64,000 bases of DNA from Calocera cornea HHB12733 (taxonomy: Eukaryota; Basidiomycota; Dacrymycetes; Dacrymycetales; Dacrymycetaceae), in NCBI GenBank assembly GCA_001632435.1, contig KV424059.1, positions 1-64,000 of the forward strand. The letters are read 5' to 3'. The notes under the pieces were generated by a model. It saw nothing but the letters and a program-made list of their open reading frames with translations. It made no database searches and was not told the origin of the DNA. The number at the start of each line of letters is the position of its first letter. Within the stretch, counting starts at the first letter, position 1. The position numbers and the translations under genes were made by a program. Positions 11,482 through 23,000 of the stretch are shown in pieces.

Positions 11482-12754
11482 ATGCGCACCTCAACCCGGC
11501 GATCTCTAATGCCTCCTGTCATAAGTCGACGTATGCTGGACGATGTCTGGAGGCTCGTCTTTGAGCAGTTGTTGGCGGAGAGCGGCAGTCCGGGGACCAT
11601 CGCGCAGTTGTTGCTCGTGTGCAAGGCTTGGAAGGTGCGCACACTGGGCGGTGATGATATCGTTGACAAGACTGAGATGACCACAGGCCTGTGGCTCGAG
11701 CCTCCTGTATCGACATCTGCGGTTCTCGGGAACGGCCCAGCTCAAGGCGTTCTACGAGCATCTCTTCTTCCACGCCAATGATGGTCGCTACCCCGGCCTG
11801 TCCACTCACACCCTCACCATCCACCCGCCAGCAGAAGGCGCCTTAGCCCTAGAGCTATCCTCCCACGTCCCGCGCGTACTCGGCTATCTCCACCACCTTC
11901 GCACGTTCGAGGCGCCCGACCTCGACATCTGCTCGTCGATCCTCGAGCCCCTGGCCGTCGTCGCGCAACGCACGCTTCGAGAGCTTTCTCTGACGCTATG
12001 CTCCTCCGAATCTGATGGCGCAATCAATCTCGCCCTCGTTTCGCGGTTTACTGGCCTTAAGAAGCTCAAGGTCAAAGTAAACTGGGGAGCTGACTCGACC
12101 GTATTCGCCATCGGGCGCGCGCCTGGGTTCCGCATGCCCTCCCTCACCTCCCTCTGCTGGTCCTCGCCTCGAGTGGCACCCGTGGCCGAGTTCCTACTCT
12201 TCCTCACGCGTTGCGACCTGCCAGCGCTCACGAGCCTCGACCTGAATCTGCCGTTCCTCACCGCGGAAGGGACCGTCGCGCTCAAACCGGTGTTCAAGAA
12301 GCTCGGTCCGCAACTCCGACATCTGTCCTACGATGCACCGGACATCGCCGGGCTGCCCGAGGTCGTCTTCCCTCTTGTACCAAATCTGCAGCAGCTGGAG
12401 GTGACCGGATGCGCGCCTTCCTCAGAGTTCATTCGTACGCTCCCGGACACAGCCGAGCAGATCAACCTGACTGTGGACTACACCTTCCACGGCAGTACGA
12501 TAACACTGCTGACCTTCATGGAGGAGTGGCTCGTGCAGAATCCGTCCGGGACGGGCCTCCGGCGCATCCAGCTCATGATGCAGGAGCCGCAGCGTTTCAA
12601 TTGGCACAGCGTGTGCAGCATCGCTCCGACGTTCGCTGGACAGCTCATCACGGCCTGCATCCAGCTCGCCGGACGAGGCGTGCACGTGCTGGACGGATAT
12701 GGGAAGACAGTTCTCATGGTCCCTTATTCAAGAGTTCATCTGTACGATCACTAG
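11482..12754 (+). CDS. F-box/LRR-like protein
   Basis: Two exons, 11482-11634 and 11687-12754, joined across a 52-nt intron in phase 0, give 406 aa. Exon 1 encodes the F-box (MLDDVWRLVFEQLLAES ... AQLLLVCKAWK). Exon 2 begins ACGSSLLYRHLRFSG and continues as irregular leucine-rich repeats (for example LTSLDLNLPFL, LRHLSYDAPDI, LQQLEVTGC) to the end. It is a paralogue of the gene at 608-1969, with the same intron position and the same motif after it. Unlike that gene it has a clear ATG. Expected role: substrate receptor of an SCF ubiquitin ligase; the substrate cannot be inferred. Confidence 0.78.
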
Positions 12755-13072
12755 TTACCCAGCTGCAGAGGGGGTGGTCATATAAACGTCTGTGGAATAC
12801 CTTACTTGGCTTGTAGAGTACACGAATACGTCGAACTGGTGTTCGATGAGTCCCCTCTCCTCCTCCTCTAGATCGTATATGTATTTATGAGATGGGTGGG
12901 CGGCATGGATGAACGCATGCGAGGGTAGACTATGATGAAGCCAAGCCGGCACCGGGCCAATCTGTACAGTACGCACGAAATGTTTACTGCTCGTCCCAAT
13001 TGAAGTCCTCGTCCCAGTCAATAATGGTGTAGTCAAATTCTTCGTCCGGAATGGCGCCCAGCTAAGCGGAGA
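12755..13072. other. Convergent intergenic region
   Basis: Lies between the F-box/LRR-like gene (plus) and the F-box pseudogene (minus). Nothing else was recognised. Confidence 0.5.
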
Positions 13073-14827
13073 TCAGTATGCTAGTGATGCTCGATCGATC
13101 GAGACATAACGAACCTTTGTTCTCCGATCCGGAACACTACCATCCAGATCTGCGAACGTAGTGGTGCGAGAATCCAGACCAGCCTCGTCGAGAATAAGGT
13201 GGGTCATGAAACTCCACACCCTACGGATCTCCGACAAATACTCCTCCGACGTCCATGGAAGATTAGGATGCTCGTGGGTTCCATCAGGTTCAATATCGTT
13301 GGGACCAAAGAAGCCACCCTTGAACATTGTACAGTAGTCACGGATGTAGTCGTTGCCCGTCCAGGGAACCTATGCCATAGTTGCCCACTGGAGGAGGCGA
13401 ATGGAATTCTCTTCGCTTGTGACATTCCTATCCGGTGGCGGCGAGTCGAACCTCTGGGTGAAGTTCAATGTTTTTAGAATCACGTCGATTCGCATTTACT
13501 GGACGTAGTCGTCGACATCTTCTTGGATGTGGTGACGTTTCGCCTCAAATAGAGGTCAGACGTCGGAGGGGCTCGCTGCCTGAGCTGATACTGTCATGAC
13601 TGTTGGCAGCTGCAAGAAATCTCGAACGGGTAGGAAAGAGTATTTCTCGTTGTCGCTCGGAAGGGAGTTCCACATCTCAGCAAATGTCTCCCTCAGAGCA
13701 GTATCGTTTTGTGCTGTGCGCTCGTCACAAATCCGCTTGGTACGAACTTCCTCTAGGATATCTTCATACTTGGCATGATCCGTAGCTCACGTTATATCAG
13801 CACAATAAATGATCGCCTCGACAGAAAGTGAATTGGGCCTACCCCTTTCGGTGAACGGCTCAGCCCTTCTGATTGCAGGATGCGTAGTGAAGTCGGTTCT
13901 CGAGTCTACATATACGTGGGGTCAACGAAGGCCGTTAAGCCATTGATTTCCCTACCTGGCGAACCCGTTCCATGAGCAATTTCCAGCCATTCAGAAACGT
14001 CTGGTGCTGCTCAGTTGGACGTTCATACAGTTTGCGAGCAAATGAGTCGAGATGCTGCAGAAGAGATCGATCCCGCTTTGAGAACAGTCCGGGCTTGGTA
14101 CTGTGGATATCTAAAACGAGATCAGCAGCTTTTCCTAAAGATTGATGTCTAATATGCACCGAGGCCTGATAGCATATCAAGACGGGCATCCGGCATGATT
14201 CCCTATAAGTAGTCACGCGCATTCTCCGCATCGTAGCACCTTGCAGTGACGAGGATCAGCCAACTGGCTTCGAGTGGACGGTGGTCCGACACTGACTTGG
14301 AGCTGAAACAAGGTCGACAGAGTCTCCCCCTCAAGTACACCATTTCAGTCATCCCGACGGCGGATTTGTCGCATAACTAAGTCCAAAACCGTCAGATCGT
14401 GGTACATGAATCATGCGCCGCTCACTTCGCATTTGGTCACGAAGAGGAACCGAGCATATGGTTTCCGTGAAGTCCGGCGGTAGCGCATCAGGGAGACCCA
14501 CATTGCGTCGAGTGTTGAGCCAGATGACCCTTGCACTTGGAGAAGCCAGCATAACACGGAACTCCTTGTTAACCATGGAGAGGTTGTTCAGGATGTCGAG
14601 GGGATCTAGATATGACAGGATCTGACGCAGCTGATCAGGACAGGATGCATAGTGGCAGTAAAGTAGTTCTTACCTCGACTGCAATCTCGGTCGGCGCTTC
14701 CACCCCTCAACGAAAGCTTTCCAAGATCTTTGATCTCCTTTGCTTTCTTGAGGTGCTTCCGTTTCTGAGGTCTTCCCGTGGGCGCAGCCTCGGCATCCCC
14801 TACCTCAGCCCGTTTGAGCTTCTCCAT
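13073..14827 (-). pseudogene. Decayed F-box/Cys4 family gene, copy B
   Basis: Pieces of the family architecture appear in the right order on the minus strand: a basic head from 14827 (RPQKRKHLKKAKEIKDLGK), EAPTEIAVE, an intron, ILSYLDPLDILNNLSMVNKE, ALPPDFTE, a CxxC split by an intron, RLCRPC, the block NEKYSFLPVRDFLQLPTV and a C-terminal region near 13073-13327. The frame is broken. The basic head and APTEIAVE are in different frames. One extra base follows DFTE. In-frame TGA and TAA stops interrupt the conserved core after the FLPVRDFLQLP block (about 13500-13565). At least four independent lesions argue for real decay rather than a sequencing error. Confidence 0.72.
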
Positions 14828-15707
14828 AGCTGGCCGTATCGCTCCCGCCGAATGGGACCGGCTCGCGTTGACACCGAGGTTCCTTCAGGTGAACGGACGA
14901 CTAGAACACAAGCGCAAGGAATGCATTGATGCGCACCGCAGGGGTGCTCGAGGCATGGGGAGGTGACTGTGGAGCTTCGGAGAGGGAAACCCAGCAGACG
15001 CGTCGGGGTCATCTCCAGCGCGACGCGCGCCAGGCACCCATCACGCGCCTGAAAAACAAGGTCACGTCCACTCTGCGTGCCGCACTCCGCACGATATACA
15101 TACATTACAGGTACACTCACTCCGCAAATGAATATCGGCACTGCGCGGCTACCATAGCCTAGGAAGTGCTACACCGCTGAGCTGCGCAATTTCTAGCCGT
15201 CGATCACCTTATCCAGCATCCTGCTCGCAGTTTAGCTGCTGCACGGATGTGGATCCGCCCTGGTCTCGAGGCGCGCTGGCCGAACAGTACTCGCTAGCGC
15301 TGTGAGCCGCGCCCCTAAGCGCAGCACCAGTAATGCTGCAATCGCCTCTGTTGTTGCTTGCCCCTTGATCTGCAGCGATGTTCCCCACCGGTTACGAGTC
15401 ATTCTTCCACCACACCCCGTCTAAGCGATCGCGCTCGCGCCTAGATCCGGTTCCTGCGGCTTCTGCCTGGCTGATCCCATGCTTCTGCCTCGTGTCTTGC
15501 CATCCCTGACTCGCCCTGGAGGACGACCTCTACCTGGCGTGTACTGCACGTTTCTGTAACTGTCATGTCTGGAATCTTCCTCGGTCCTGGGTATTTGAAC
15601 TCGCCTGATATCTTGGGCAAACTCGTCTCGTCTCTCTTTCAAGACATACTCTTGTTTGTACCACTCGTCAAACCCCGTGATTCGACTTCAGGGCCTGTTC
15701 ACCAACC
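14828..15707. other. Intergenic, nothing recognised
   Basis: Promoter side of both pseudogene B and the coiled-coil gene. Only short unsupported frames were seen. Confidence 0.5.
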
Positions 15708-17051
15708 ATGTCCAACGCCGGTGACGACGAAGCGAAATCGACCGTGTCACGCTCTTCGGCAGCGACGACGCCTCGTGTTCGGAGCCCGCATAACGTCCCT
15801 ATTCCCGCAACCCCGTCAGCACCACGTTCCTGGGCATCCGCTTCTCCCGCTCGCTCTACTCGTACCATAACGCCGCCCCCGACTCCGCCGGCCGCACAAA
15901 CCCCTGCTCCCCCACCTGCTCCATCGATTCACTCCCAGTACACCCGCAGCAGACCACCCAGTGTCCAATCGATGGCCCTAGAGGACCCTCCCGCCGAGCT
16001 GCAGGCTCAAGCTGCCGCTGATCCCATCCCAATGCTCGAAACTCTATTGTCGACGATGCGGCAAACCCTACACACGCTCACCGCGGCATTCGATACGCTG
16101 GCGTATCAGACTTCGCAGCTTGCGACGCTCCGCCCGGCGTTGGAAGGTCATCACGAGATTCAGCGCCTCAAGGAGCAGATCGCCGAGCAGGACCAGAAGA
16201 TGGACACGATGAAGGAGTTTCTCAGCGACACGCTGAAGGGGCACATGCAGGATGTGAGGGAGGGGCTGAAGGGCCATGTCGAAGAGGTCTTGGGCGGCCC
16301 TGTGAAGGACACCGTTCGCACCGAGGTTGAGACCCGCGTCATGGAGAGGGTCGCAGAGCAGGTGTGTTTGGTCTTCATAGCCATTTCTGTCATGGTCGGC
16401 TTTCTGTTACTGATCTTGATATGACTCTTCTTGCTTCTTCCTGTTGCCCCATTTAGATCGCTGAGAAGATTCCGACTGCTCTCCTCGATACTGTACAGGA
16501 CCACAAGGTACAGCTCGCAGAGGTCAGACGTAGCTTACATAACTCGTATGTACGAATGGGTATATCGTTGCTCCATGGCTGATAACGACTTCAGCGAGGC
16601 TCGGCGCGCCAATGGACTTCTTCGGACCAATAATATCAATGAACCGCTCACTCCGCTGCTCCGTACCAATGGCGAGGTCTCACCGTTCTTCCCGCACGAT
16701 TTGGCCGCTCTCTTCGCCTCACCCGGTAGGGTTATTGCTCTCCGATTTGGTTCTTGTCTGAAATCTGTTTCAGGTCCTGTCGCAAAGCAACTCGCTGCTG
16801 ATTATGATCTCCACATTGACCCTGAGTCGCGCGAGCGCAATCTGAACAAGTTCATGGGTCATATCGGCGTACGTCTCTAGATTCTCATCTTCTGCTTATC
16901 GTTGACAACTTTGCACCAGGTTGGATTCCAGATGGTGCCGGCTGTGAGTATCAATGTCTATCCGCAGGCGGCAGAACCGACCAAAGTTGATCATTCTACT
17001 CGATCCTCCTTGCGTTCTCGCTCTTCCTCCCGGTTGCGCACTTCCTCTTAA
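15708..17051 (+). CDS. Coiled-coil protein of unknown function
   Basis: Five exons (15708-16361, 16457-16545, 16595-16725, 16774-16868, 16920-17051) join in frame to 366 aa. The first 110 residues are Ser/Pro/Thr-rich and probably disordered. A long heptad-rich helix follows (roughly residues 110-235, including EIQRLKEQIAEQDQKMDTMK), suggesting a coiled coil. The C-terminal part contains ERNLNKFMGHIGVGF and ends in an Arg/Ser-rich tail. All splice phases fit. I do not recognise the family; it may be one of the fungus-restricted coiled-coil proteins. No signal peptide or membrane segment is visible. Confidence 0.65.
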
Positions 17052-18133
17052 CCTTATCTACCTCCACGTCACTTCAGCCACCAGTCTCCCCAACCCCAGT
17101 CAGTCCTGCGCATCAGCACCTGATGTAAAGGTAGGTCTGGGCTCATGTTCGCGGGCAGAAGTGATGAAACTGAATGAGAATGCCAGGTCCGACGGCAGTA
17201 CGATCTTCTCCAGGCGCATAACCTGGCGTATGCCCCTCAGAAGCACGCTCCCTGTCCCTCGTCCCTCATTGCATGAGGGACACAACTAAATGATGTCGGT
17301 GCTTTCGGTCTACAGCCTTCGAGCTGCGAGGTCAAGAAGCTCACTCTATTGGACCCCTGAGATAGCGAGTAGAGTGTAATATGGTATCGGACTACGACGG
17401 ATCTTGCCTGTTCCGATTTGTAGAGAGCTGTACGACCACGTCGAGATATGCACATTTGGGAATGCTAAGGATGGTGTGCATCAGCTGAGCTGATGTTATT
17501 CCATTTACCCCAATTCTATGACCGGTTATCATTACGTCCCACACAATCAAAGATAAGCAAAAACTTGATTTCATTGACTCGTTACTAACTAATTTCCTTT
17601 ACTGCCAAACCACAAACATACGTACATAAAAACCCATAAGAATGGTTGGCAACGCATACACCAAGGCGAAACGAGATTAGTAAGAACGTATAAGTAAAGG
17701 TAATAAAGATATTTAACAAGAAAGTTGCGTGAGCTTCCGCTCAATATGAACACGTGCGCCCGGCAAATGCTATAGAACAGGAAGGCAATGCAGACAAGAT
17801 CGTGCCGAACCAAGAAGTATGTTGTCCATGAATGGGAATCCAATGCTGATCGAGAGAACCTGATAAAATGCCGAATGTAGAACCCCCAAATGCGAACCAA
17901 GTGATAGGTGAGCGAAAGAAGCCAGAACCCTTCCCAAAAAGGCATCCGGAAGAGAGGGGAAGCACAGCCGCTCTGTTCCGACTGGACAGTACGGCAACTC
18001 GCTTCCTCGCGCTCGCCAGGCGTGGCGAGGTTAAATCCCATATAAGAAAACACGTCAGCAGGCCCCGATTCCCCCGCCCCGCAGAGGATCCAGATAAGGC
18101 GGGACTTGTCGACGTAACCCAGGCATGAGTACT
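17052..18133. other. Convergent intergenic region
   Basis: About 1.1 kb between two convergent genes. A long minus-strand frame covers 17589-18452, but it runs antisense or out of frame to the NFKBIL1-like 3' end and lacks conserved motifs. The right part is probably 3' UTR. An imperfect 17-bp palindrome, catcagctgagctgatg, lies near 17478. Confidence 0.4.
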
Positions 18134-20017
18134 TCATGAGCCTCCCTTTTCGCGCTCCATCAACGCGGTTACGCTCTTGGCGACAGCGGTGGCACACTCC
18201 TTGACCATCGCTCGTTGAGACTCGGGCACTTTCTTCAACCATTTCTGCTCGAACTTGTCTGGGTGCCATCGGAGCATGGCGTCCTTCAGCCGTGCCTTCC
18301 GCGACCGATGCGGGGAATGCTGTGGCGACAGCAAGAACTGAGCAACACTTTGAGGATTGATGTGGGCAGCAGTTGGACGCGCTTCGGTGACGGGGAATGG
18401 TATGGAGTGAAACGTGAGTGACGTCGGTGGTGACTTCGCAAGGTCTTGCCAACGCTTCTCATACGAGTCCCAGAGCGCCGTGATCGATTGAGTCGGAGCG
18501 GCTGACGAGTTGGCAGGACCAGCAGTTGGAGGAGGGGCAGATCTTGAATGTGACTGGGATCCAGCACCGGGAGGTGTTTGGCCTGATGACTGGTGTGGAC
18601 CTGAGCTTGCACCCGGCCGATGTCCTTGCTGATGCTGATGCTGCCGTTGTTGATGGTGGGAGGAATGCGACGATTGCTGCTGCTGCTGCTGCTGCTGCTG
18701 CTGTCGTTGCTGCTGCTCCCTTTGACGCTTCTGCTCCTCGTACTCATTCTGCATGCGCTCCTGATCGCGGCGAAATTTCTCGTCCTTCTGCCTCTTCTCC
18801 TCTTCAGCCCTCTTGCGGATCTCCTCCTGCTGCCTCATCCACTCTTCCTGCTTGCGACGTGTCTGATCTTGTTTCGCACGTTGTTCAGCTTCCTCGGCGG
18901 CTCGACGCTTGGCATCAGCCTCGGCTTTGGCCTTGGCTTCTGCGTGAGCACCAGAGGAAGCATCTGGAGCAGGACGGCTCGAAGATGTAGGCGGTGGTCG
19001 GCGTGGAGGTGCCTGCCAAGTTTGGGGCTGGGGCGATGGCGATGGCGCCCTTGTGGGAGCGGTCCGATGCCTGGCATACTGTTCGGAGTGTGGAGGCGTT
19101 GGATGGGGTACTCGTTCAAACAGAGAGTCATCAGAGGCGCTGCTGGGGCTGGGACTCGAAGGAGGTGACTCTGGTGTGTATCGCGAGCCATAATTCGGGA
19201 GCGGGCCGTCGCTGGCGGAATTGGTGAAAGGGTTCCAGAATCTGGGGGATGATTTAGGTGGTGAGTTTTCAGGCGTGGTTGGAGGTGTATCGAGAGGTGT
19301 ATACCGGTTGGTGGGGATGGGTTGGGAGCGGTGATGTGATTGATGTGAACCAGGAAACGGGGTGGATTGCGGCGGCGGCTTGCGGCTGGAGGTCGGCGGG
19401 GGAGTCTTCGGCGGTGGTTGAGCAGCCTGAGGGTAAGAGGTTGGAGATGGTGACGAGTTAGCATGAGAGTATGGCGTTGAGCGGGCAGAAGAGGTTGAGT
19501 TGGAGGCGGAGGTCGGAGCATGCGGCATGCTTGACCCACTACGCTGATGAGGTGACGACCGGGTACCTGCCCCAGGTGGGCTCCCCTGGGCTCGTGCTTG
19601 AGCAAGACGCGCGGTATACGCCTCAAAACGCTGCTGTACCTCGCGTTGTTTACGCCTTTCCTCTTCCTCTTTCTTCTTCGCCGCCTGCCTCTGCACAGAA
19701 GCCTGGGCGTCGAACACGGCGATTTCGGGCGGTGATGGAGCAACAACCTCCCTCGGAACTGCCCGCGCAATCTTCTGTGCCTCGTACGCCTGCCATTCCT
19801 CCTGCAACCTCCTCTTCTTCTCTTCCTCAGCTTGCAGGTATTTCTCCCACTCGCGCCTGAACACCTCCGAAACCTGGAACTGGAGACCTCCTAATTCCCG
19901 CGGTATCGGTGGTACTGGCGGCGCCTGGCTTTGGGAGCTTCGAGATATTCGTTGCTTTGCCGCGGCCAAGTGCTGCTGGTAGGCGTCCGGGGGCAGGCGC
20001 GCAGCCACGGACGTCAT
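18134..20017 (-). CDS. NFKBIL1-like protein with C-terminal J-like motif
   Basis: An intronless 627-aa protein. The N-terminal 150 residues are charged helices (FRREWEKYLQAEEEKKRRLQ). A Pro/Ser-rich disordered middle follows, then a long Glu/Arg/Gln coiled coil (about 360-440) ending in polyQ. The C-terminus holds LWDSYEKRWQDL and the module RKARLKDAMLRWHPDKFEQK with VPESQRAMVKE. The RWHPDKF core with flanking helices matches the C-terminal region of NFKBIL1 (IkappaB-like) proteins, where HPD resembles a J-domain loop. In animals NFKBIL1 is nuclear and linked to mRNA processing; the fungal role is unknown. The Met at 20017 is the first in frame and starts a plausible N-terminus. Confidence 0.7.
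   Translation of the reverse strand: MTSVAARLPPDAYQQHLAAAKQRISRSSQSQAPPVPPIPRELGGLQFQVSEVFRREWEKYLQAEEEKKRRLQEEWQAYEAQKIARAVPREVVAPSPPEIAVFDAQASVQRQAAKKKEEEERRKQREVQQRFEAYTARLAQARAQGSPPGAGTRSSPHQRSGSSMPHAPTSASNSTSSARSTPYSHANSSPSPTSYPQAAQPPPKTPPPTSSRKPPPQSTPFPGSHQSHHRSQPIPTNRYTPLDTPPTTPENSPPKSSPRFWNPFTNSASDGPLPNYGSRYTPESPPSSPSPSSASDDSLFERVPHPTPPHSEQYARHRTAPTRAPSPSPQPQTWQAPPRRPPPTSSSRPAPDASSGAHAEAKAKAEADAKRRAAEEAEQRAKQDQTRRKQEEWMRQQEEIRKRAEEEKRQKDEKFRRDQERMQNEYEEQKRQREQQQRQQQQQQQQQQSSHSSHHQQRQHQHQQGHRPGASSGPHQSSGQTPPGAGSQSHSRSAPPPTAGPANSSAAPTQSITALWDSYEKRWQDLAKSPPTSLTFHSIPFPVTEARPTAAHINPQSVAQFLLSPQHSPHRSRKARLKDAMLRWHPDKFEQKWLKKVPESQRAMVKECATAVAKSVTALMEREKGGS
18674..18718 (-). repeat. CTG/CAG trinucleotide tract encoding polyQ
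   Basis: An almost pure CTG run (nine consecutive units at 18677-18703, with flanking Gln codons) encodes polyglutamine inside the NFKBIL1-like protein. It is likely to vary in length between strains. Confidence 0.85.
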
Positions 20018-23000
20018 GGTGAGTGCTATCTGCTTGCTGAGGGTATCCTGCTAGGACACCGAGAGGGCAGACCGGATCTTCTTGAAGGGGGTAAGGGCGG
20101 GTAGCCGCTGGAAGGGGAATGTAGACGACTCAGGCGGGCGGCTTTCCGCCGTCGTCGAACGACCGAGGTCGTGTATAGGCTGGAGGCGTGGGCTGCCACG
20201 GCGGTGAATGAGTGACTACAAAACGGCCGGAACCAGGGCTATGCGAGGCGGGAGCGGAGCGGAAGGTGCTAGTGAGGCCGTCGGCTGCGGAAGCGTGTAG
20301 TGAAGCAGTGCAAGGGGGGATGATTCGACGCTGTTGCGTTGCGGGACAGTGGTGGGGTGAACGAGTGATGTCGTCACGCAGGCGCTCAGGGGGTGGGGGG
20401 CAAATCCGCGATGCGATTGCAGGGGTCAAAGGGGGGAACGTTGTGGAGCTGGGGAGTGATTTTTTATGAGTCGTGCTGAAGGACTGAACAAAATGTTGGA
20501 CGGGCTTACCCAAGTATGGCGGCCTGACGGCGGGAGGGAAGGTAGCGGGTTGGAGGGCGTGGAGTGCGATAACTAGTGGTAGCTTGATAGGGTGAGGCGG
20601 CGGCGTCGAGGCTCGAGGAAGACGAGACTATTCCAGCGGAATGAGCAACGAGGCCGGAATTGACGGCGAGGGCGAGATAGGACTTACTTAGACAGCAACA
20701 CGCCGGTAAGCCGGAGGGGCTGAGAGTAGTAAGGGGTGCGTGTATGCGCTGTGCTGTTACGGAGGAACGAGCGTCGAGGCGGAGCGCAGGTGGTGGGGCG
20801 TGCAGGCGGGCAGGCAAGAGAGAAGAGGCAACAAGGGGACCGTCTTCGGCTTCGGATATGGCAACTGCCCTCTTTTGCGGCCTCGACCTCGGAGTGTGAT
20901 CGAATTGGCTCGGCTTCCGTATGTGTATGCGCCTCAGACTCGGCCCCTGGCTGATCCCAACACGACACGACGCGGCGTGGTATGGCGTCCGTATGCTGTG
21001 AACCGTGTGGCTCGCGACAGCCTCGAGGCAAACACGCGCCTTCGGGGTTCTCGGCGGATTTTCAAATGGGTGGGATATGTGGATGGACCGGATGCGAATT
21101 ATTGAGGATCGTACAGAAGTCGTCTACGGTGTGGCTGGTGCGTGCAGAGGCGAGGCCCTGCAGCTGCTGATTGATTCGAGGTTGTGGTGTGGTGAGGTGG
21201 GTTATTAGTGGTAGGTTGGGTGGAATGGACGGGATCGTAGGCCAGAAGCCGCCGATGTCGTAATTAGTCCTGGCCGAGGCGGGTTCCTGAGGAGGCTTGT
21301 GCGAATGTAAGAGGGCGTGTACGACGTCGCCAACAGCGCTCTCGTCCCCTCTTTCACACTTGGAGCAGGCCTTTATAACCAGGCAACCCCTGTGTGTCTG
21401 CCGCCCCTGCAGATTTTGAGCCTGATGGTCGACGTCGGAACACGAGGTACGCCCAACGCTCTGCTGCCGGTTTTTCTGCCCCAGGGTTCGCGCCCCAGCG
21501 GAGTTGAGCTTCTTCAGTCTCCGCTTGCCTCCGTTCAGTTCAATCACCCTATGCCGCTTTGCTTCCGGGGTTTGGTGCCGTTCGTCAATACGGCCAGACT
21601 CGACCGTCCATGCGCTGTCCCTGTCTAGTGCGGCCTTCTTTTTTCCTATCCCCTGCGTCCCGATGTTGTGGGCTTACCCTTTCTCCTCGTCAAGATGTGT
21701 TTCACTGTCCTAACAACGGTCATTGTCGGGCTTATATGCTCTCTGGTTCTGCACGTCTACAACGACCCAGTGCATTCCACAGCTTGGCCTTTCACAATAA
21801 CTTACTCAGCAATCATCCTGTGCGGTCACTTACGGCGAACATACTGCGCATCGCTTATGTGTACCGCCTTTTTCTTCACCTTTCATGTGAACGGCCGTTC
21901 TCCCCGCGCATTCTCCTCCGGTCAGACGCTGGCCGCTGGCTGCGGTGCATATATCCCCGTAGTGGACCCATCATCACCGCCTGCACGAATCCTATAACCG
22001 ACGGTCGGGCCAGTCCATTCCGCTCCACTTAGCGAGCCGTCGGCCCGTCGTCCCACCTTGCCAGTCCCCCAAACTGTTCCACGCAACAATCATCTCCGAG
22101 GAACGGAGCGACAGGACCATCCTCTGACGTGGCCTTGCTGCTAGTCAGAGGTCTCCAGCAAGTCTCTGAGATCTCGAAAATTGCACGTCACAAGCCGCGG
22201 CCAAGGTACCACAGATTCCCGCCAGAGCATTATGCGCCTTATTCCACGTAGAACTTCGCAACTTCGGCAAACGACTTCCTCGATTCTCGTTGTGCCAGCA
22301 TCGCGATCGAAGTCGAAAGTTTGCCTGTTGGCCCTTATGCTCTTATCTCTGGTGCGTGTGAAGATGAGCCCCTCTGTGCTGGTCATCTGAGTCCAGAAGA
22401 TTCGATGTCCGACAAACTCCGATAAGTGCTCCCCGCCCAGCGGCACCGTACTGCTATTGTCCGCGGACCACTTTCAGCTGCTCGTGACGTCGGCTTCTCG
22501 ACTTTCAACTTCCCCGCGCGCCGACTTGCCGCCCACGTGTTGATCCAGCGCATCAGCTACCGTGCCCGATGCGGAAATGCCGGGCTATGCAAAGGCACGG
22601 CGTGTCTTAATCTGCCCTTGATCACTGAGCCATACAGTACCGGCGCCTGCCCGCCGCAAGGGACCGATGACTGCCATAGAAGGCGCGCACGCGAGCCCGG
22701 CGACCTTCGACTTTCTGGTGGGACGGCGATCCCGCCGAGGGGGCTTTGATAGGCCATCGTTTCATGTTGGTCATCTACCAGTATCTCTTTATGCGCAGGC
22801 TACGCATGTGGCGACTCACCTGCGGAAGACGCGCGCCGGAAAGATCAGACGAGATTACTGCTCAAGCGACCTGGCTTATTGATCTCGCTGCTGACCGTAT
22901 ACTGTTCTCCCTAAGCGAGCCGATTGCATGACCCGACCCGCCCCTTTCGCCGCACGTGCAGCAGCCGGCCCCCTTGGAACACGTTCAACAATGACGACGA

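Noticed and set aside
17478..17494. Imperfect palindrome catcagctgagctgatg as an operator
   Set aside because: It is a short isolated sequence in a convergent 3' region with a central mismatch; such sequences are expected by chance.
17589..18452. A 287-codon minus-strand frame overlapping the NFKBIL1-like 3' end
   Set aside because: It has no domain, overlaps the conserved J-like coding region in another frame, and its downstream half looks like untranslated or intergenic sequence.
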